From Alistipes sp. (GTDB lineage: Bacteria; Bacteroidota; Bacteroidia; Bacteroidales; Rikenellaceae), in NCBI GenBank assembly GCA_017561105.1, contig JAFZDR010000009.1:1-8978 (forward strand): a stretch of 8,978 nt of DNA. Direction: 5' to 3'. Positions 6,510 to 8,978 of the stretch are shown in pieces; the first letter of the stretch is position 1, and every line of letters starts with the position of its first letter. The notes beneath the pieces were generated by a model. It did no database searches. It was not told the DNA's origin and worked only from the letters and a program-made list of their open reading frames with translations. The position numbers and the translations under genes are program-made.

Positions 6510-6525
6510 CTTTTTTGTATATTTG
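6496..6525 (+). promoter_or_regulatory. Bacteroidota-type promoter for the FISUMP lipoprotein gene
   Basis: TTTG (6496-6499) and TATATTTG (6518-6525) are 18 bases apart, one short of the common 19-21. The -7 box is a perfect consensus match. Transcription would begin near 6532, only about 16 bases before the ATG at 6548, so TTG at 6497 cannot be the start. Confidence 0.65.
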
Positions 6526-6547
6526 CCGATTGTTAAGAGTTTTGAAT

Positions 6548-8014
6548 ATGAGAAGTCTAAAAATTCTGATTGTGACACTGCTGTCGATGACCGCTTTTGC
6601 CGCTTGTGATAAGGATAAAAGCGCATCGCTTGCGTTGGAGCGCACATCGCTCTACTTTGCATCGTGGAGCGATAGTGCACAAGATATCGCCTATACACCG
6701 TCAAATGCGGTGTCGGTGGCTGTAGCGAGCTATAGCGACGGCTGGAATGCCATCGTTAATGCCGCCAAGCAGACTATTACCATATGGCCTGTAGGTGCTA
6801 CGGAAGAGGGTATGAGCAATGATGATCTCCCGAAAGAGGGCTCGGTGGTTGTTAATGCCTTGAACAAGGAGGGTCAGGCTACAAGCTACTACATCTATGT
6901 CTATATCAGCTCGTCGAAGTCGCTCGATGTGGCGGGCCGAGCAAACTGCTACATTGTTACAGAGCCTTGCATCAACTACACTTTCGATGCTATGCATCGT
7001 CCGGATGGTTCCGATTTGGCAACTGAGAGTGTTGCGCTCTTGTGGCAGAGTAATAGCGGCGTGGTTAAGAATGTCGGTCTGTTCGATGGCAGAGCATCGC
7101 TCTATGTTACTGCTAACTCGGAGGATCCTACTCTTGTGGAGAATACAAACGCAGTGGTTGCAGCTTACGATAAGTCGGGCAATGTTATCTGGAGCTGGCA
7201 CTTGTGGATTGTGAATAATAATCCGCTTGCGGCGTACGATACATACTCGAACGGCAAGATCTTTATGCGTCAGAACCTTGGTGCTTTCACCAACTCGAAT
7301 GGTTTGGCTGACGAGCAGATGATTTACGACTCATACGGAATGTACTATCAGTGGGGCCGCAAGGATCCGTTCCAGCGCCCATATTACTTCGATGCTTCGG
7401 GCGCAGATAACGAGAGTCGTTTCAATGAGAGCGGTGTGTATATCGACGATGACTACATCGAGCGCACATCAAGCAACGGTACTATCGAGTATGTAACCAA
7501 AAATCCTATGGTATTCATCACTACTGCGGGTGATCTCGAGTCGGAGGTTGCAGGAACTTGCGATTGGCTCGCACCGGGCTTTGGCAATGACAACTTGTGG
7601 AGTGAGAATGACAAGAGCGTTTACGATCCGTGCCCATTCGGTTGGCGAGTTCCGTCGTCAGATGATTTGTCGGTGTTGTATCTTGCTGATGAGGAGGATA
7701 ATACCGATCTTGTAACTGCGAGAAAGCAGTACGGCTGGCACCTTTCGGATGGTAACAATAAGTATTTCTGGTCGGCTTGTGGCCGTCGTCGCTACACCGA
7801 TGGTAAGGTCGAGAATATCAACTATAAGGAGGGCGTCTATCCTTCGCAGCCACAACCTTGGGAGGGTTACTATTGGACCTCGTCTGTGGGTACCGATGGT
7901 AAGGCTATAGCGCTCTATTTCGACCTCACAACTACTCGCACAATCAATAAGTTTGTTGCCGATGCACCTCACAATCGTGCAAACGGCTTCCAAATTCGCT
8001 GCGTAAGAGAGTAG
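6548..8014 (+). CDS. FISUMP-domain surface lipoprotein
   Basis: This 488-residue protein starts at ATG 6548; an in-frame TTG at 6497 lies in the promoter and is rejected. Residues 1-20 are a lipoprotein signal with FAAC, Cys20 being the lipidated residue, followed by DKDKS. Residues about 28-122 look like an N-terminal beta-sandwich domain of BACON type (weak, by pattern only). Residues about 128-225 form a module common in Bacteroidota surface proteins: RANCYIVTEP (131-140), then AVVAAYDKSGNVIWSWHLWIV (202-222). Residues about 235-488 are the Fibrobacter succinogenes major paralogous (FISUMP) domain: RQNLGA, YYQWGRKDPF (266-275), DPCPFGWRVPS (360-370), GYYWTSS (440-446) and the closing ANGFQIRCVRE. 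The function of these proteins is not established; they are thought to be exposed at the cell surface. The gene is monocistronic, with its own promoter and a strong terminator. Confidence 0.87.
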   Translation: MRSLKILIVTLLSMTAFAACDKDKSASLALERTSLYFASWSDSAQDIAYTPSNAVSVAVASYSDGWNAIVNAAKQTITIWPVGATEEGMSNDDLPKEGSVVVNALNKEGQATSYYIYVYISSSKSLDVAGRANCYIVTEPCINYTFDAMHRPDGSDLATESVALLWQSNSGVVKNVGLFDGRASLYVTANSEDPTLVENTNAVVAAYDKSGNVIWSWHLWIVNNNPLAAYDTYSNGKIFMRQNLGAFTNSNGLADEQMIYDSYGMYYQWGRKDPFQRPYYFDASGADNESRFNESGVYIDDDYIERTSSNGTIEYVTKNPMVFITTAGDLESEVAGTCDWLAPGFGNDNLWSENDKSVYDPCPFGWRVPSSDDLSVLYLADEEDNTDLVTARKQYGWHLSDGNNKYFWSACGRRRYTDGKVENINYKEGVYPSQPQPWEGYYWTSSVGTDGKAIALYFDLTTTRTINKFVADAPHNRANGFQIRCVRE

Positions 8015-8032
8015 GTTTCGAGTTTCAGAGTT

Positions 8033-8068
8033 AGAGAGTGGAGAGATATCTTCACTCTCTTTTTTTTT
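8033..8068 (+). terminator. Intrinsic terminator after the FISUMP gene
   Basis: AGAGAGTG (8033-8040) pairs with CACTCTCT (8053-8060). The 12-base interior contains the palindrome AGATATCT (8044-8051), which can extend the hairpin. A run of nine T residues follows (8060-8068). It separates the FISUMP gene from the MFS gene. The remaining gap to 8116 shows no convincing TAnnTTTG promoter, only AT-rich sequence. Confidence 0.85.
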
Positions 8069-8116
8069 GGCACTCTCCTTGCACCTGTTGCGATACATAT
8101 ATAAAAAAATATTGCT

Positions 8117-8978
8117 ATGAAAATATCTACAGGTAAGGGATATATCTCCCTTTTTGCATTGCTGGCCATATGGTCGGTGTCGGCTGTAACTTCGTTGCCT
8201 GGATTGGCTGTGTCGCCTATCTTGGAGGATTTGAGCCGAATCTTTCCCTCTGCCTCGCAGCTCGAAGTGCAGATGCTCACCTCGTTGCCTTCTCTGCTTA
8301 TTATCCCATTTGTGTTGCTGTCAGGCTGGCTCTCTACGCGAGGTGAGTCGCTGAAGTTGCTCGCCGTAGGTTTGGCTATATTCTTTGTGAGTGGCATAGT
8401 ATGTATCTTCGCGAAGGATATTCGACTGCTTATCGTTGCGGGGTGTGTTATGGGTATAGGTGCAGGCATAGCAGTACCCTACTCGACAGGTCTTGTCGTG
8501 CGCTACTTTACGGGCGACAGCCGAGTGCGACAGCTCGGTATATCGTCGGCGGTGAATAACCTCTCGTTGGTGGTGGCTACAGCCGTTGTTGGTTGGATCG
8601 CTACACGCGATTGGCACCTTGCATTTACGGTCTACCTCTTGCCTGCGGTGTCGTTGCTGCTTCTGCTCGCGTTGCGAAGTGCTAAACCTGCACCTGAGCC
8701 CAAGGAGAGCGACCAGTTGCGACAATCGAAGATAAATTGGATGCGCCTTACGGGTTTGTCGGTACTCTACTTTATTATAACCTTTACGACATTGGTTATC
8801 ACCTTCTATCTCTCGTTCTTACTCGAGAAGTATCGCTTTCCGCAGGAGTTTTCGAGTGTTATGATATCGCTCTTCTTCCTCGCCATCATGTTGCCAGGAT
8901 TGGCTCTGAATGCTATTATTCGCAGGGTGCGTTCGATGACTATTTTTGTGTCGCTTCTGCTTATTGTGGTAGGTCTGC
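8117..8978 (+). CDS. Major facilitator superfamily permease (partial, 3' end outside window)
   Basis: Open from ATG 8117 to the edge, giving 287 codons. Hydrophobic segments lie at about 8-34, 50-72, 78-98, 102-125, 142-161, 167-186, 210-235, 245-266 and 273 onward, so about nine of an expected twelve helices are present. The hydrophilic stretch SAKPAPEPKESDQLRQSKIN (188-207) fits the central cytoplasmic loop between the two six-helix halves. MLTSLPSLLIIPFVLLSGWLSTRG (53-76) matches the helix 2 to loop 2-3 region of MFS drug/solute antiporters, with SGWLSTRGESLK as a degenerate motif A. VMGIGAGIAVPYSTGLV (111-127) is the helix 4 region. Likely an inner-membrane proton-coupled exporter; the substrate cannot be told. 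ATG is preceded by AT-rich sequence without a Shine-Dalgarno. Confidence 0.85.
   Translation, partial: MKISTGKGYISLFALLAIWSVSAVTSLPGLAVSPILEDLSRIFPSASQLEVQMLTSLPSLLIIPFVLLSGWLSTRGESLKLLAVGLAIFFVSGIVCIFAKDIRLLIVAGCVMGIGAGIAVPYSTGLVVRYFTGDSRVRQLGISSAVNNLSLVVATAVVGWIATRDWHLAFTVYLLPAVSLLLLLALRSAKPAPEPKESDQLRQSKINWMRLTGLSVLYFIITFTTLVITFYLSFLLEKYRFPQEFSSVMISLFFLAIMLPGLALNAIIRRVRSMTIFVSLLLIVVGL

Noticed and set aside
6497..6547. TTG start giving 17 more residues on the FISUMP lipoprotein
   Set aside because: It lies inside the -33/-7 promoter, upstream of the predicted transcript start, and would spoil the lipoprotein signal peptide.
6430..6645. N-terminal extension of the CDGSH protein by 72 residues from ATG 6645
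   Set aside because: The extension overlaps the start of the divergent FISUMP gene and both promoters, and has no similarity to the family; the ATG at 6429 gives the expected N-terminus.

Overview
The window looks like chromosomal DNA from a Bacteroidota bacterium, most likely a gut-type Bacteroidales; a Rikenellaceae/Alistipes-like source is a guess. Three things point there. Promoters fit the Bacteroidota form TTTG-(about 19-20)-TAnnTTTG rather than -35/-10. Start codons mostly lack a Shine-Dalgarno and sit behind A-rich leaders. The protein families are also typical: a fimbrillin-like/metallophosphoesterase surface protein, a FISUMP lipoprotein, a DcaP-like porin and a tandem-CDGSH protein. 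No phage, transposase, integrase or CRISPR signal was seen, and no gene-free stretch exceeds 300 bases.

Layout. Bases 1-1175 (minus) hold the N-terminal 391 codons of an exported protein that enters a calcineurin-like phosphoesterase domain at the window edge. A 155-base divergent intergenic region (1176-1330) carries one good promoter for each direction. On the plus strand follow tRNA-Arg(CCG) (1331-1402), ruvB (1443-2447), a divergent GpsA-type glycerol-3-phosphate dehydrogenase (2486-3538) and a HAD phosphatase (3545-4210), ending at a strong hairpin terminator (4228-4259). Convergent to these, on the minus strand, are a DcaP-like outer-membrane porin (4265-5620) and, upstream of it, a 252-residue protein with two CDGSH iron-sulfur motifs (5671-6429). 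A second divergent region (6430-6547) contains a long interrupted inverted repeat over the promoter of a FISUMP-type surface lipoprotein (6548-8014), which ends at another hairpin with a long U-run (8033-8068). An MFS permease (8117 onward) runs off the right edge.

How the genes may work together. The closest functional pairing is the dehydrogenase and HAD phosphatase, 6 bases apart: together they could turn dihydroxyacetone phosphate into glycerol-3-phosphate and then glycerol, though the true substrates cannot be read from sequence. tRNA-Arg and ruvB probably share one promoter. The remaining genes are envelope or transport functions with no obvious shared pathway. I do not see a clear new multi-gene system. 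The items most worth a second look are the interrupted inverted repeat at 6465-6507, the dehydrogenase/phosphatase pair, the fimbrillin-like/phosphoesterase fusion and the tandem CDGSH protein with an extra cysteine-bearing middle region.
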